The notes under the pieces are model-generated. The model ran no database searches. It was given only the letters and a program-made list of their open reading frames with translations, and had not been told where the DNA came from. This document shows positions 31,015-38,804 of a stretch of 56,679 bases of DNA, piece by piece (positions within the stretch are counted from its first letter, which is position 1; the number at the start of each line of letters is the position of its first letter). Both the position numbers and the translations under genes were made by a program. This DNA comes from Candidatus Rokuibacteriota bacterium. GTDB taxonomy: Bacteria > Methylomirabilota > Methylomirabilia > Rokubacteriales > CSP1-6. The stretch spans positions 1 to 56,679 of the forward strand of contig JACPCW010000083.1 of assembly GCA_016184365.1 (NCBI GenBank), given 5' to 3'.

Positions 31015-32565
31015 ATGATCGCCGCGGACCGTCTGCCCCACGAGTTCAACGTCGCGTCACACTTCGTCGACGGCAACGTCGCGGCCGGACGCGGCGCGCG
31101 CACCGCGTTCATCTGCGACGGCCGCACGCTCACGTACGCGGACGTGCAGGACCTCGCGAACCGGACCGGCAACGCGCTCCGCGCGCTCGGCGTTCGGATG
31201 GAGGATCGCGTCCTCGTCCTCTGCCTCGACGCGCCGGAATTCCTCGGGGCGTTCTGGGGCGCGATGAAGATCGGGGCGGTGCCGATTCCCGTGAACACGC
31301 TGATGCGCGCCGCCGACTACCTCTACTTCCTCAACGACAGCCGCGCGAAGGTCGCCGTGATTTCGGCGCCGCTCCTCGCCGAGGCGGGGCCGGTGCTCGG
31401 ACAGGCGCCGTTCCTCGAGCACGTGCTCGTCGCGGGCGGCGACGCCGGACGCCATCGGTCGTTCGAAGACGCGATCGCGCGCGCGCCGTCGGCGCTCGCT
31501 CCGGCGCCGACCTCGCGCGACGACGTCGCCTTCTGGCTCTATTCGTCCGGCTCGACCGGGTTTCCGAAGGGCGCCGTGCACCTGCAGCACGACATGATCG
31601 TGTGCGTCGAGACGTACGCGAAGCAGGTCCTCGGCATTCGCGAAAGCGACCGCGTGTACTCGGCGGCCAAGCTCTTCTTCGCGTACGGGCTCGGGAACGC
31701 CGGGTATTTTCCGATGAGCGTCGGCGCCGAGGCCGTGCTGTCGCCGCACCGGCCGACGCCGGACGGCGTCTTCGAGATCCTGGCGCGCCACCGGCCGACC
31801 ATCTTCTTCGGCGTCCCGACGCTCTACGCCGCGATGCTCGCGGTGAAGGACGCCGAACGGCGCTTCGATCTGTCGTCGCTGCGGGTCTGCGTGTCGGCGG
31901 GCGAGGCGCTGCCCGACGAGATCTACACGCGGTGGAAGGAGCGATTCGGCGTCGAGATCATCGACGGCATCGGCACGACCGAGATCCTGCACATCTTCCT
32001 GTCGAACCGCGCGGGCCAGGTGCGGCCGGGCTCGTCGGGATTGCCGGTGCCCGGCTACGAGGCGGTCATCGTCGACGACACCGGCCAGCCCGTCGCGCAG
32101 GGCGAGATCGGGAACCTGCGCGTGAAGGGCGATTCGACGATGGCCTCCTACTGGAACAAGCACGAGAAGACCAAGGAGACCCTCTACGGTCCGTGGATCC
32201 AGACCGGCGACAAGTACTGGCAGGACGCGGACGGCTACTTCTGGTACGCCGGACGCGCCGACGACATGCTGAAGGTCGGCGGCATCTGGGTGTCGCCGGT
32301 CGAAGTCGAGACGACGCTGATCCGTCACCCCGCCGTGCTCGAGGCCGCCGTCGTGGGCGCCGAGGACGAAGGCCGGCTGATCAAGCCGAAGGCGTACGTC
32401 GTGTTGAAGGACGCCGGCGCCGCGAAGCCGGCGCTCGCCGACGAGCTCAAGGCCTTCGTGAAAGACAAGATCGCGCCCTACAAGTACCCGCGCTGGATCG
32501 AGTTCGTGCCGGAGCTGCCGAAGACCGCGACGGGGAAGATCCAGCGCTTCAAGCTCCGCGCCTGA
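31015..32565 (+). CDS. Benzoate/4-hydroxybenzoate-CoA ligase
   Basis: 516 residues of the ANL superfamily, closest in motif layout to benzoate-CoA ligases (BclA/BadA/HbaA). The AMP-binding signature is YSSGSTGFPKGAVH, followed by LFFAYGLGN (aryl pocket region), GIGTTEILHIFLSN, TGDKYWQD, and the catalytic Lys in KTATGKIQRFKL. It activates an aromatic acid with ATP and CoA. With hcrCAB upstream, 4-hydroxybenzoate is a likely substrate; benzoate is equally possible. AAGGAG precedes the ATG by seven bases. Confidence 0.88.
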   Translation: MIAADRLPHEFNVASHFVDGNVAAGRGARTAFICDGRTLTYADVQDLANRTGNALRALGVRMEDRVLVLCLDAPEFLGAFWGAMKIGAVPIPVNTLMRAADYLYFLNDSRAKVAVISAPLLAEAGPVLGQAPFLEHVLVAGGDAGRHRSFEDAIARAPSALAPAPTSRDDVAFWLYSSGSTGFPKGAVHLQHDMIVCVETYAKQVLGIRESDRVYSAAKLFFAYGLGNAGYFPMSVGAEAVLSPHRPTPDGVFEILARHRPTIFFGVPTLYAAMLAVKDAERRFDLSSLRVCVSAGEALPDEIYTRWKERFGVEIIDGIGTTEILHIFLSNRAGQVRPGSSGLPVPGYEAVIVDDTGQPVAQGEIGNLRVKGDSTMASYWNKHEKTKETLYGPWIQTGDKYWQDADGYFWYAGRADDMLKVGGIWVSPVEVETTLIRHPAVLEAAVVGAEDEGRLIKPKAYVVLKDAGAAKPALADELKAFVKDKIAPYKYPRWIEFVPELPKTATGKIQRFKLRA

Positions 32566-33836
32566 TGTTCGACGCCGCCGTCGAGACCGCGTCGCGCGAT
32601 CACCTCGCGGCGCTCCAGTGGCGCCGGTTCCACGCGATGGCGCAGGCGCTGCTCGGTCCGCCCGGCAACGCGTTCGTGCAGCGCAAGTGGCGCGCCGCCG
32701 GCGTCGCCTCGGCCGAGGACCTTCGTTCGTGGGACGACTTCCGGCGGCTGCCGCTCACGCGCAAGGCGGAATTCGTCGACGACCAGGCCGCGGACCCGCC
32801 GTTCGGCGCGAACCTCACGTATCCGCTCGACCGCTACGTGCGCGTGCACCAGACGTCCGGCACGTCGGGCGTGCCGATCCGCTGGCTCGATACGCAGGAG
32901 TCGTGGGACTGGTGGACGCGGTGCTGGGGCTTCGTGCTGCGCGGCGCCGGCCTCACGCCGGCCGATCGCGTGTTCGTGCCGTTCTCGTTCGGCCTGTTCA
33001 TCGGCTTCTGGGCCGGCTTCGAGGGCGTGCGGGCGCTCGGCGCGCTCGCGATCCCCGGCGGCGGCCAGGATTCGCCGACGCGTCTTTCGTGGATGGAGAC
33101 GCTGGGCGCGACGGCGCTCGTGTGCACGCCGTCGTACGCGCTCCATCTGCTGGAGATCGCGCGCGAGCGCGGCATCGATGTGCGGAAGCTCGCGGTCCGG
33201 ACGACGGTGCACGCCGGCGAGCCCGGCGCGGGGATTCCCGCGGTGCGCGCACGGATCGAGGACGGGTGGGGCGCGCGCGCCTTCGACCACGCCGGCATGA
33301 CGGAGATGGGCGCGTACGGGTACGAGTGCGCCGAGCAGGCGGGACTGCACGTGAACGAGTCCGAGTTCATCGTCGAGGTGATCGATCCGGCGACGGGCGC
33401 GCCGGCGACGGAAGGGGAGCTGGTCCTGACGAACCTCGGGCGCGTCGGATCGCCCGCGGTGCGCTATCGCACGGGCGACCGCGTGCGGCTCGCGGAGCGC
33501 GCGTGTCCGTGCGGCCGGACGTTCCCGCTGCTCGAAGGCGGCATCCTCGGGCGTCTCGACGACATGCTCATCGTGCGCGGCGTGAACGTCTTCCCGTCGG
33601 CCATCGAGGGGATCGTGCGGCGGTTCGCCGCCATCGACGAGTTCCAGATCGAAGTCTTCCGCGCGGGCGAGCTCGACGAGGTGCGCGTGCTCGTCGAAGC
33701 GCGCGACGCGCGCACGTGCGCGACGCTGCAGGAGGCGTTGCGCGCAAGCCTCGGCATCCGCCTCGAAGTCGCCGCGGTGCCGCCGCAGACGCTGCCGCGG
33801 TTCGAGCTGAAGGCGAGGCGCATCGTCCGGCGCTAA
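32565..33836 (+). CDS. Phenylacetate-CoA-ligase-like (PaaK family) adenylating enzyme
   Basis: 423 residues of the PaaK-like branch of acyl-CoA ligases. The ATP-binding segment is VHQTSGTSGVPIRWL, then FDHAGMTEMGAYGYEC, YRTGDRVRL with a Cys pair (CPCGR), and GRLDDMLIVRGVNVFPSAIE. The start overlaps the stop of the benzoate-CoA ligase (TGATG), so both are translated together. It may activate a second aromatic acid or act on a ring-cleavage intermediate. The substrate cannot be read from the sequence. Confidence 0.85.
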   Translation: MFDAAVETASRDHLAALQWRRFHAMAQALLGPPGNAFVQRKWRAAGVASAEDLRSWDDFRRLPLTRKAEFVDDQAADPPFGANLTYPLDRYVRVHQTSGTSGVPIRWLDTQESWDWWTRCWGFVLRGAGLTPADRVFVPFSFGLFIGFWAGFEGVRALGALAIPGGGQDSPTRLSWMETLGATALVCTPSYALHLLEIARERGIDVRKLAVRTTVHAGEPGAGIPAVRARIEDGWGARAFDHAGMTEMGAYGYECAEQAGLHVNESEFIVEVIDPATGAPATEGELVLTNLGRVGSPAVRYRTGDRVRLAERACPCGRTFPLLEGGILGRLDDMLIVRGVNVFPSAIEGIVRRFAAIDEFQIEVFRAGELDEVRVLVEARDARTCATLQEALRASLGIRLEVAAVPPQTLPRFELKARRIVRR

Positions 33837-34159
33837 GGCGCGCCCCGGTAGTGCAGGGCGAGCCAGATCGTCGGCTCGCTCGGCTCCGTCCCGTCGACGC
33901 GATGCCGGCGATGCGCCGCGATGAAGACGTGATCGCCGGGTCGGAGCACCCGCGCCTCGCGCTCGTCCTCGAAGCGGAGCGCGGCGCTCCCGCGCAGCAC
34001 GACGACCCACTCGTCGCGGTCCTGGTCGTACCATTCGCCGGCCGGCGTCGCCTGTCCCGTCGAGACGATGCGCTCGAGACGCAGCGCGGCGGTCTCGAGC
34101 AGGACGTCGATCCGCTCGTCGGGCAGGGACGCGGGAACGTCGAAGAGATTGCCGGTCAT
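33833..34159 (-). CDS. Small cupin protein
   Basis: 108 residues with one cupin barrel. Motifs are EWVVVLRGSAALRF and LRPGDHVFIAAHRRHRV. The first motif has fewer His than usual, but the second keeps the His pair. It converges on the PaaK-like gene and overlaps it by four bases. Such small cupins occur near aromatic-acid genes as sensors or as auxiliary enzymes. Function unknown. Confidence 0.7.
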   Translation of the reverse strand: MTGNLFDVPASLPDERIDVLLETAALRLERIVSTGQATPAGEWYDQDRDEWVVVLRGSAALRFEDEREARVLRPGDHVFIAAHRRHRVDGTEPSEPTIWLALHYRGAP

Positions 34160-34185
34160 GCGGTACCCCTCAGCCCGTTGATCCC

Positions 34186-34215
34186 TTGACTGACAGGTGG
34201 TGCAGGCTGTAAATA
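34186..34215 (+). promoter_or_regulatory. Possible promoter of the DctP gene
   Basis: TTGACT (34186-34191) is followed at 17-18 bases by GTAAATA (34209-34215), the only AT-rich patch there. GGAGG at 34306-34310 is the ribosome-binding site. The 5' leader would be about 100 bases and shows no clear structure. Confidence 0.4.
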
Positions 34216-34316
34216 GGCCCGCCCGCTCCGTGCGGCTGAGCGATCAGTCGAGAGAGAGGAGGGATCAGCCTACCGCTCATCCCGTCCGAGCCCCACCCAC
34301 ACGTTGGAGGTATCCC

Positions 34317-35402
34317 ATGCGCCGATCAGGGGTCTTCGCCATCGCCGCCCTCACCGGGCTCATCGGCCTCGTCGTCGGGCTGACGATCAGCCAGACCAAC
34401 CAGGCCGAGGCCCAACGAACCGTCCGCTGGAAGATGGCAAGCGCGTTCACCAGCAAGCTGCCGCACGTCGGGACGTCCGGACCGCGGTTCGCGGAAAACC
34501 TCAAGGTCATGTCCGGGGGGTTGCTCGAGCTGAAGTTCTTCGAGCCCGGCGCCCTCGTTCCCGCGCTGGAGTGCTTCGACGCCGTCTCGAAGGGCAGCGT
34601 CGAGGCCTGCTGGACGACGCCGGGCTACCACACCGGCAAGTACCCGGCGCTCTCGTTCTTCACCACCGTGCCCTTCGGCCCCGCGATCGGCGAGTTCCTG
34701 GCGTGGAAATGGTTCGGCGGCGGCAACGGGCTCCGCGACGAGATCTACGCCAAGCACAACCTGATCGCCTTCGACAGCATCTCGATCGGGCCGGAGACGT
34801 CGGGCTGGTTCCGGAAGGAGTACAAGAACGTCGCCGAGCTGAAGGGGGTGAAGATGCGCTTCTTCGGCCTGGGCGCCCAGGTCATGCAGAAGCTCGGCGT
34901 CTCCACGCAGCTGCTCGCGGGCGCCGACATCTACCCCGCCCTCGAGCGCGGCGTCATCGACGCCACCGAGTTCTCGATGCCCACGCTGGACATCTCGCTC
35001 GGCTTCCATCAGATCGCCAAGTACAACTACTTCCCGGGCTGGCACCAGCAGAGCTCGGTGGGCGAGGTGCTCATCAACCGCACGGAGTGGAACAAGCTCT
35101 CGGAGCAGCACAAGCGGCTCATCCAGGTGGCCGCGGCCGAGAGCGCGATGCACTCCTACGTCGAGTCGGAGGCCAAGCAGTGGCCGGTCATGCACGAGAT
35201 GCGGGAGAAGTACAAGGTCATTGTCAAGCGCTGGTCGGACGACGACCTGAAGGCCTTCGAAAAGGCGTGGCTCGAAGTGCTGTCCGAGCAGAGCGCCAAG
35301 GACGAGCTCTTCAAGAAGGTCGCCGACCATTACCTCGCGTGGCGGAAGAACTACGCCATCTGGGGTGAGTCGCAGGTGCTGAAGCCGACGTACCAGAAGT
35401 AG
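34317..35402 (+). CDS. DctP-family TRAP transporter solute-binding protein
   Basis: 361 residues with a signal peptide/anchor ending near NQAEAQ. The mature part starts VRWKMASAF and has the conserved segment ALECFDAVSKGSVEACWTTP and GVKMRFFGLGAQVMQKLG, with the Arg that contacts the ligand carboxylate. The subgroup resembles binding proteins for 2-oxo or other carboxylic acids. No permease genes adjoin it, so it must work with a permease encoded elsewhere. GGAGG lies six bases before the ATG. Confidence 0.9.
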   Translation: MRRSGVFAIAALTGLIGLVVGLTISQTNQAEAQRTVRWKMASAFTSKLPHVGTSGPRFAENLKVMSGGLLELKFFEPGALVPALECFDAVSKGSVEACWTTPGYHTGKYPALSFFTTVPFGPAIGEFLAWKWFGGGNGLRDEIYAKHNLIAFDSISIGPETSGWFRKEYKNVAELKGVKMRFFGLGAQVMQKLGVSTQLLAGADIYPALERGVIDATEFSMPTLDISLGFHQIAKYNYFPGWHQQSSVGEVLINRTEWNKLSEQHKRLIQVAAAESAMHSYVESEAKQWPVMHEMREKYKVIVKRWSDDDLKAFEKAWLEVLSEQSAKDELFKKVADHYLAWRKNYAIWGESQVLKPTYQK

Positions 35403-35419
35403 CGCGGGCGGTGCGAGGG

Positions 35420-35449
35420 GATCGGGGGCCGTGGCCACGGCCCCCGATC
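35420..35449. terminator. 30-bp perfect palindrome between convergent genes
   Basis: GATCGGGGGCCGTGG (35420-35434) is exactly complementary to CCACGGCCCCCGATC (35435-35449). It lies between the converging DctP gene and the DsrE/TusA operon. It could form a hairpin in both transcripts and thus act as a shared transcript end, although no T-run follows. Confidence 0.6.
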
Positions 35450-35458
35450 ACTGGCCGC

Positions 35459-35869
35459 TCAGAACGTCAGCACGTGGTCGGCGGCCGCCACGTCCTCGAG
35501 CAGAAACGCCGTGAGACCGCGCACGCCGTCGATCTGGGGGAGCAGGTCCTCCGGTTTCGCGCCGCAGATCGCCATCGACGAGCTGCACGCCCAGAGCCGT
35601 GCGTCGCCGACCTCCTTGATCTGCGCGAACAGCGCCGCCAGGTCGTCGAGCCCCTGCTGCGCGAGCCGGGCGCGCACCTCGTCTTCACGGCCGTGATAGC
35701 CGTCCGAGAACCGGGTCGTCTTCGCGCCGTCGCGCGTGATGCGGAAGATCGCCTCGTCGCGGAAGAACACGCGCACGGCGCCGCCGGAGCCGACGGCGGC
35801 CATCAGCAGCGTCGCGACCTGGACGAGCGCGTTGGTCTCGCCGCGGGAGACGATGACCGCGAGGATCAC
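35459..35869 (-). CDS. DsrE-family protein
   Basis: 136 residues with the DsrE/DsrF-like fold: a first strand VILAVIVSRGETNALVQVA, a central DEAIFRIT region and Cys-containing LWACSSSMAICG, where the two Cys sit near the usual active position. Such proteins carry persulfide sulfur or act in redox relays. GTG start at 35869 overlaps the tusA-like stop (GTGA). It is the last gene of a five-gene operon. Confidence 0.78.
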   Translation of the reverse strand: MILAVIVSRGETNALVQVATLLMAAVGSGGAVRVFFRDEAIFRITRDGAKTTRFSDGYHGREDEVRARLAQQGLDDLAALFAQIKEVGDARLWACSSSMAICGAKPEDLLPQIDGVRGLTAFLLEDVAAADHVLTF

Positions 35870-36126
35870 GCGCGCTTCCGGATGAAGCTGACGATCACGC
35901 CGTCGTCGTGGTCGTGCCGGAGGAAGGCGTGGCCCGTGTTCCGGCACCACGCCGGGTAGTCCTCCTCCGCGGCGGGATCGGTGGAGAGCACGCGGAGGAG
36001 CTGACCGGGAGGGAGCGGCCCGAGCGCCCGCATCAGCCGGAGAATGCCCTGGGCGCAGAGCATTCCCCGGTTGTCGACGACGACGGGCTCGTCGCGCGGC
36101 TCAGGCACGGCCTCGGCCATGCTCAC
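35866..36126 (-). CDS. TusA-family sulfur carrier
   Basis: 86 residues. The TusA signature is VVVDNRGMLCAQGILRLMRAL, with the sulfur-carrying Cys followed by A-Q-G in place of the usual P-x-P. A second Cys (PAWCRNTGH) and a beta-rich end follow. It should pass persulfide sulfur between the neighbouring DsrE-type proteins and a downstream acceptor. GTG at 36126 overlaps the previous stop (GTGA). An ATG six bases later is possible. Confidence 0.8.
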   Translation of the reverse strand: MSMAEAVPEPRDEPVVVDNRGMLCAQGILRLMRALGPLPPGQLLRVLSTDPAAEEDYPAWCRNTGHAFLRHDHDDGVIVSFIRKRA

Positions 36127-36506
36127 CAGTTCCAGACGGTGTCGAACTGATCGATGAAGCGCCCGAACTCCTTGCGGCTGATCGTCTTGATGCCTTCGAC
36201 GAGCTCGCCGGCCGCAATGCCCCGCTCGTCGAGATCTTCCGAGAACGCGTACACCGGGATGTTCGCCTGCTGCACCGATCGGATGTCCGTCTCGATGAGG
36301 AAGCCGGGCTGCACCTTGCCGCCGGCGATCTCGATGCCCGTGCCCTCCTGCCCGCGCACGCCGTAGTTCACGGCGTCGTCCGACAGGAGGATCGTGACCT
36401 GCGAGCCGGCGACCGGCGCGAAGGCCGACGCGAAGAGCCCGATGTCGCTGTCCTCGAGGTTGCCGTACTCCGTATGCGACAGGACGGAGAGGATCTTCTT
36501 CGCCAT
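36123..36506 (-). CDS. DsrE-family protein (127 aa)
   Basis: Starts MAKKILSVLSHTEYGN and keeps the DsrE fold outline (VTILLSDDAVNYGVRG, IPVYAFSEDLDERGIA). The usual Cys after the fifth strand is replaced by Ser/Glu, so it may bind ligands or a partner instead of carrying sulfur. GAGGAGGACGCG precedes the ATG and lies on the stop of the candidate selenoprotein gene, so translation is coupled. Confidence 0.78.
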   Translation of the reverse strand: MAKKILSVLSHTEYGNLEDSDIGLFASAFAPVAGSQVTILLSDDAVNYGVRGQEGTGIEIAGGKVQPGFLIETDIRSVQQANIPVYAFSEDLDERGIAAGELVEGIKTISRKEFGRFIDQFDTVWNW

Positions 36507-36516
36507 CGCGTCCTCC

Positions 36517-36948
36517 TCAGTGCCCGGAGACCAGGAGGGTCTTGTGAGCGGACTCCGTCCACTTGTAGATGTCCCCCAGCGTGCCGTGGACGACCGGATC
36601 GAGGTGATATCCCTGTGGAACGCCCCGTTCCACGCAGCAGAGTCCTCAGACGTACCAGTTGAGCTTCGGGTCCGTCCGGCCTTTCTCGAGCAGTCGCTCG
36701 ACGAACTCCGCGGTGGTCGAGTGCGCCTTGCCGGCGTCGGTGTGATGCTGCGCGTTGTCCTTCCAGATCGGATCGTCGTGCTGCTTCTGGGCCTTCGCCG
36801 TCAGGAGCACGCCGTCCTCGTAGGCGAGCACGTTGACGTGGTGGCCGCGGTCGAGGGCGGCGTCGACGAGCCGGAACACGCTGACCGGACTCTCGTTGCC
36901 GTACGGTCCCGCCGTGACGGTGATGTGGAGCGTCTTCCGTTCAGGCAT
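36517..36948 (-). CDS. Candidate selenocysteine-containing DsrE-like protein (in-frame UGA at residue 101)
   Basis: From ATG 36948 the frame reads a DsrE-like protein (VTAGPYGNESPVSVFRLVDA) to a TGA at 36646-36648. Read through that TGA, it continues 42 residues to the next TGA at 36517: NWYV-U-GLCCVERGVPQGYH, ending LLVSGH. The readthrough part is protein-like and restores the family length. The UGA sits at the first position of a U-G-L-C redox motif, where Cys is expected in relatives. A SECIS-like hairpin begins 12 bases after the UGA. Without selenium the product would stop at 100 residues and lack its redox site. Sec insertion genes are not in the window. Confidence 0.72.
36615..36633 (-). 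promoter_or_regulatory. SECIS-like hairpin downstream of the in-frame UGA
   Basis: On the minus strand GUGGAAC pairs perfectly with GUUCCAC around the loop GGGGC. The loop starts 20 bases after the UGA and begins with G, which agrees with the bacterial SECIS consensus (a hairpin just downstream with a G in the first loop positions). A weak lower stem CUCU/AGGG is possible. Confidence 0.65.
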
Positions 36949-36965
36949 TGGAGGTCTCCTCGCGA

Positions 36966-37295
36966 TCAGTGCCAGATCGCTTTGTCGGACCGTTCCATCA
37001 GGAGATCGACGAGGTCGTTCATCTCGGCGACCGACACGCCCTTCGCGACGCGGTCGCCGAGCACCCCGCGCTGGCGGAGCGAGACGGCATCGGCGAGGAG
37101 CTTCACGCCGCTCCGCTCGGCCGCCTGCACGAGCGCCGCGGCGGCCTTCCAGGTCCGCCGGGCGGCGAAGACGCCATCCTGCAGGAGGTAGATGGTGACG
37201 TCGTGCCGCGCTTCACGAAGCTGACGGCCGAGCTCGAAGGCGTAGTCGCCCCCATCGGCCGGGCCTTTCGTTTCGACCAGCAAGTATTGTGACAT
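36966..37295 (-). CDS. DsrE-family protein, first gene of the sulfur-relay operon
   Basis: 109 residues starting MSQYLLVETKGPADGGDYAF, with VTIYLLQDGVFAARR and the late motif LADAVSLRQRGVLG. This resembles DsrE/DsrH-type small proteins, but the catalytic Cys is absent. AAAGGAG is well placed before ATG 37295. The promoter at 37329-37357 reads into it. Together with the next four genes it probably forms a hetero-oligomeric sulfur-handling system. Confidence 0.75.
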   Translation of the reverse strand: MSQYLLVETKGPADGGDYAFELGRQLREARHDVTIYLLQDGVFAARRTWKAAAALVQAAERSGVKLLADAVSLRQRGVLGDRVAKGVSVAEMNDLVDLLMERSDKAIWH

Positions 37296-37328
37296 GGGAA
37301 ACACTCCTTTCCCGATCGAGATCAACAG

Positions 37329-37357
37329 AGTCTAAGCCTGCGCTCCGATGACGGCAA
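37329..37357 (-). promoter_or_regulatory. Promoter of the DsrE/TusA operon
   Basis: On the minus strand TTGCCG (37352-37357) lies exactly 17 bases before TAGACT (37329-37334), giving a fair sigma-70-type promoter about 30 bases upstream of the first DsrE gene. The remaining ~70 bases to the divergent sigma-factor gene hold no clear element. Confidence 0.55.
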
Positions 37358-37427
37358 CCCCACCTCCGGGGTATCGCAGAACCGCCGCTTGTCAACAGCC
37401 GTAAGGCTTTGATAGGCATGAGCGCGC

Positions 37428-37976
37428 ATGTCGACCGCGGGGCCTGACCTGATTCGGCGCATGGCGCAGGGCGACCGCGCGGCGTTCGCGCCGTTCTACG
37501 ATCGCTACGCCCCGCTCGCGTTCCCGCTGGTGCTGCGCATCGTACGCGATCGCACCGACGCCGCCGACGTGTTGCAGGAGGTGTTCTGGGAGGCGTGGCA
37601 GGCGGCCGGCGCCTACGACCCCCAGCGCGGGACCCCCGAGGCGTGGATTCTCACCCGAGCCCGCAGCCGGGCAATCGACCGGGTACGGTCCATCCGTAGA
37701 AGAGGTGCGACGTTCGTGGCTCCGCTCGACGAGGCGATCGCCGCCACGCCGGACGAAGGACGGGCCGATGCGGCGGAGCAGGCGTCGGACCGCCGGCGCG
37801 TCGCCAGCGCGCTCGACCGGCTCCCGGACGCGCAGCGCGAGGTGATCGAGCTGGCGTATTTCGGGGGCCTGACGCAGACGGAGATCGCCGACCGCTTGAA
37901 GCAGCCGCTCGGCACGGTGAAGACGCGCATCCGGCTCGGGCTCGAGCGGCTGCGCGAGGCGATACGCGAACGATGA
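37428..37976 (+). CDS. ECF RNA polymerase sigma factor (SigK-like)
   Basis: 182 residues with both ECF regions: sigma-2 (FAPFYDRYAPLAFPLVLRIV, then AADVLQEVFWEAW) and sigma-4 (DAQREVIELAYFGGLTQTEI, then LKQPLGTVKTRIRLGLERLR). It should direct RNA polymerase to its own regulon when released by the anti-sigma factor encoded next, with which it overlaps (ATGA). The motif pattern and partner resemble SigK-RskA pairs. Confidence 0.9.
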   Translation: MSTAGPDLIRRMAQGDRAAFAPFYDRYAPLAFPLVLRIVRDRTDAADVLQEVFWEAWQAAGAYDPQRGTPEAWILTRARSRAIDRVRSIRRRGATFVAPLDEAIAATPDEGRADAAEQASDRRRVASALDRLPDAQREVIELAYFGGLTQTEIADRLKQPLGTVKTRIRLGLERLREAIRER

Positions 37977-38758
37977 GCCGTCACGAACACGACGAGTTCG
38001 ACGAGCTGGTCGCGGTCTACGCCGTCGGCGCCCTCGACGGCGACGACCTCGTGCGCTTCGAAGCGCACCTCGCCGTCGGGTGCCCGGCGTGCGAGGCCGC
38101 GCTGCGCGAGGCCGACGAAGCGCTGGCGCGGCTCGCCGTCGACCGGCCGCGCGCGATCCCGCCCGCGCACGTGAAAGAAGCGCTGGTCGCGCGGCTCGCC
38201 GCGACGGCGCCGCATCCGCGCCCGGCGACGCGCCGCTGGCTGCCGTGGGCCGCGGGCGTGGCGGCGGCGATGCTCGTCGCCGCGCTGCTCGGCGCCGGCT
38301 TCACCGCGACCTATTACGAGCAGCGCCTCGGCATCGCCGCGCGCGAGACGGCGGCGTTGCGCAACCGGATGGCCGCGCAGGACAAGGCGCTGCGCGAAGA
38401 GCTGCGGCTGTACGCCGGCGCCGTCGAGCTGCTGCGCGATCCGCGCACGCAGGTCGTCGCGCTGCACGGGACCGGGCCGAATCCCGAGGCGATCGGCCGC
38501 GTCGTGTGGAACGAAGCGGCGGGCGGTCAGCTTTTCGTCGCCAACCTGCCGGCGCCGCCGGCGGGGAAGACCTACGAGCTCTGGAAGATCACGGGCGCCA
38601 CACCGGTCGCCGCCGGCGTCTTCACGACCGACTCGGCCGGCAAGGCCATCCACGAGGTCGGGCCCGCCGGCAAGGTCGACGTCTTCGCCGTCACGCTCGA
38701 GCCTGCCGGCGGCGTGCCCGCGCCGACCGGCCCGATCGTCCTCGCCAGCGCGAAGTAG
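37973..38758 (+). CDS. Membrane anti-sigma factor (RskA type)
   Basis: 261 residues. The N-terminal zinc-type anti-sigma domain carries the motif EAHLAVGCPACEAAL. One transmembrane helix (about 84-103, AAGVAAAMLVAALLGAGFTA) is followed by a coiled segment and the C-terminal RskA domain (KTYELWKITGATPVAAGVFT). It should hold the ECF sigma factor at the membrane until a signal triggers proteolysis. The signal is unknown. Confidence 0.88.
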   Translation: MSRHEHDEFDELVAVYAVGALDGDDLVRFEAHLAVGCPACEAALREADEALARLAVDRPRAIPPAHVKEALVARLAATAPHPRPATRRWLPWAAGVAAAMLVAALLGAGFTATYYEQRLGIAARETAALRNRMAAQDKALREELRLYAGAVELLRDPRTQVVALHGTGPNPEAIGRVVWNEAAGGQLFVANLPAPPAGKTYELWKITGATPVAAGVFTTDSAGKAIHEVGPAGKVDVFAVTLEPAGGVPAPTGPIVLASAK

Positions 38759-38768
38759 ACTTGACCGG

Positions 38769-38804
38769 CCTTCCCGAAATGACCGGACTGGTCAAACGGG
38801 AAGG
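38769..38804. promoter_or_regulatory. Dyad between the anti-sigma gene and the Phd/PIN pair
   Basis: CCTTCCCG (38769-38776) and CGGGAAGG (38797-38804) are exact inverted repeats. Between them GACCGGACTGGTC (38781-38793) is nearly palindromic, and TTGACC/GGTCAA add an overlapping dyad. This layered symmetry just before the antitoxin is what an autoregulatory operator looks like. A weak terminator is the alternative. Confidence 0.5.
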
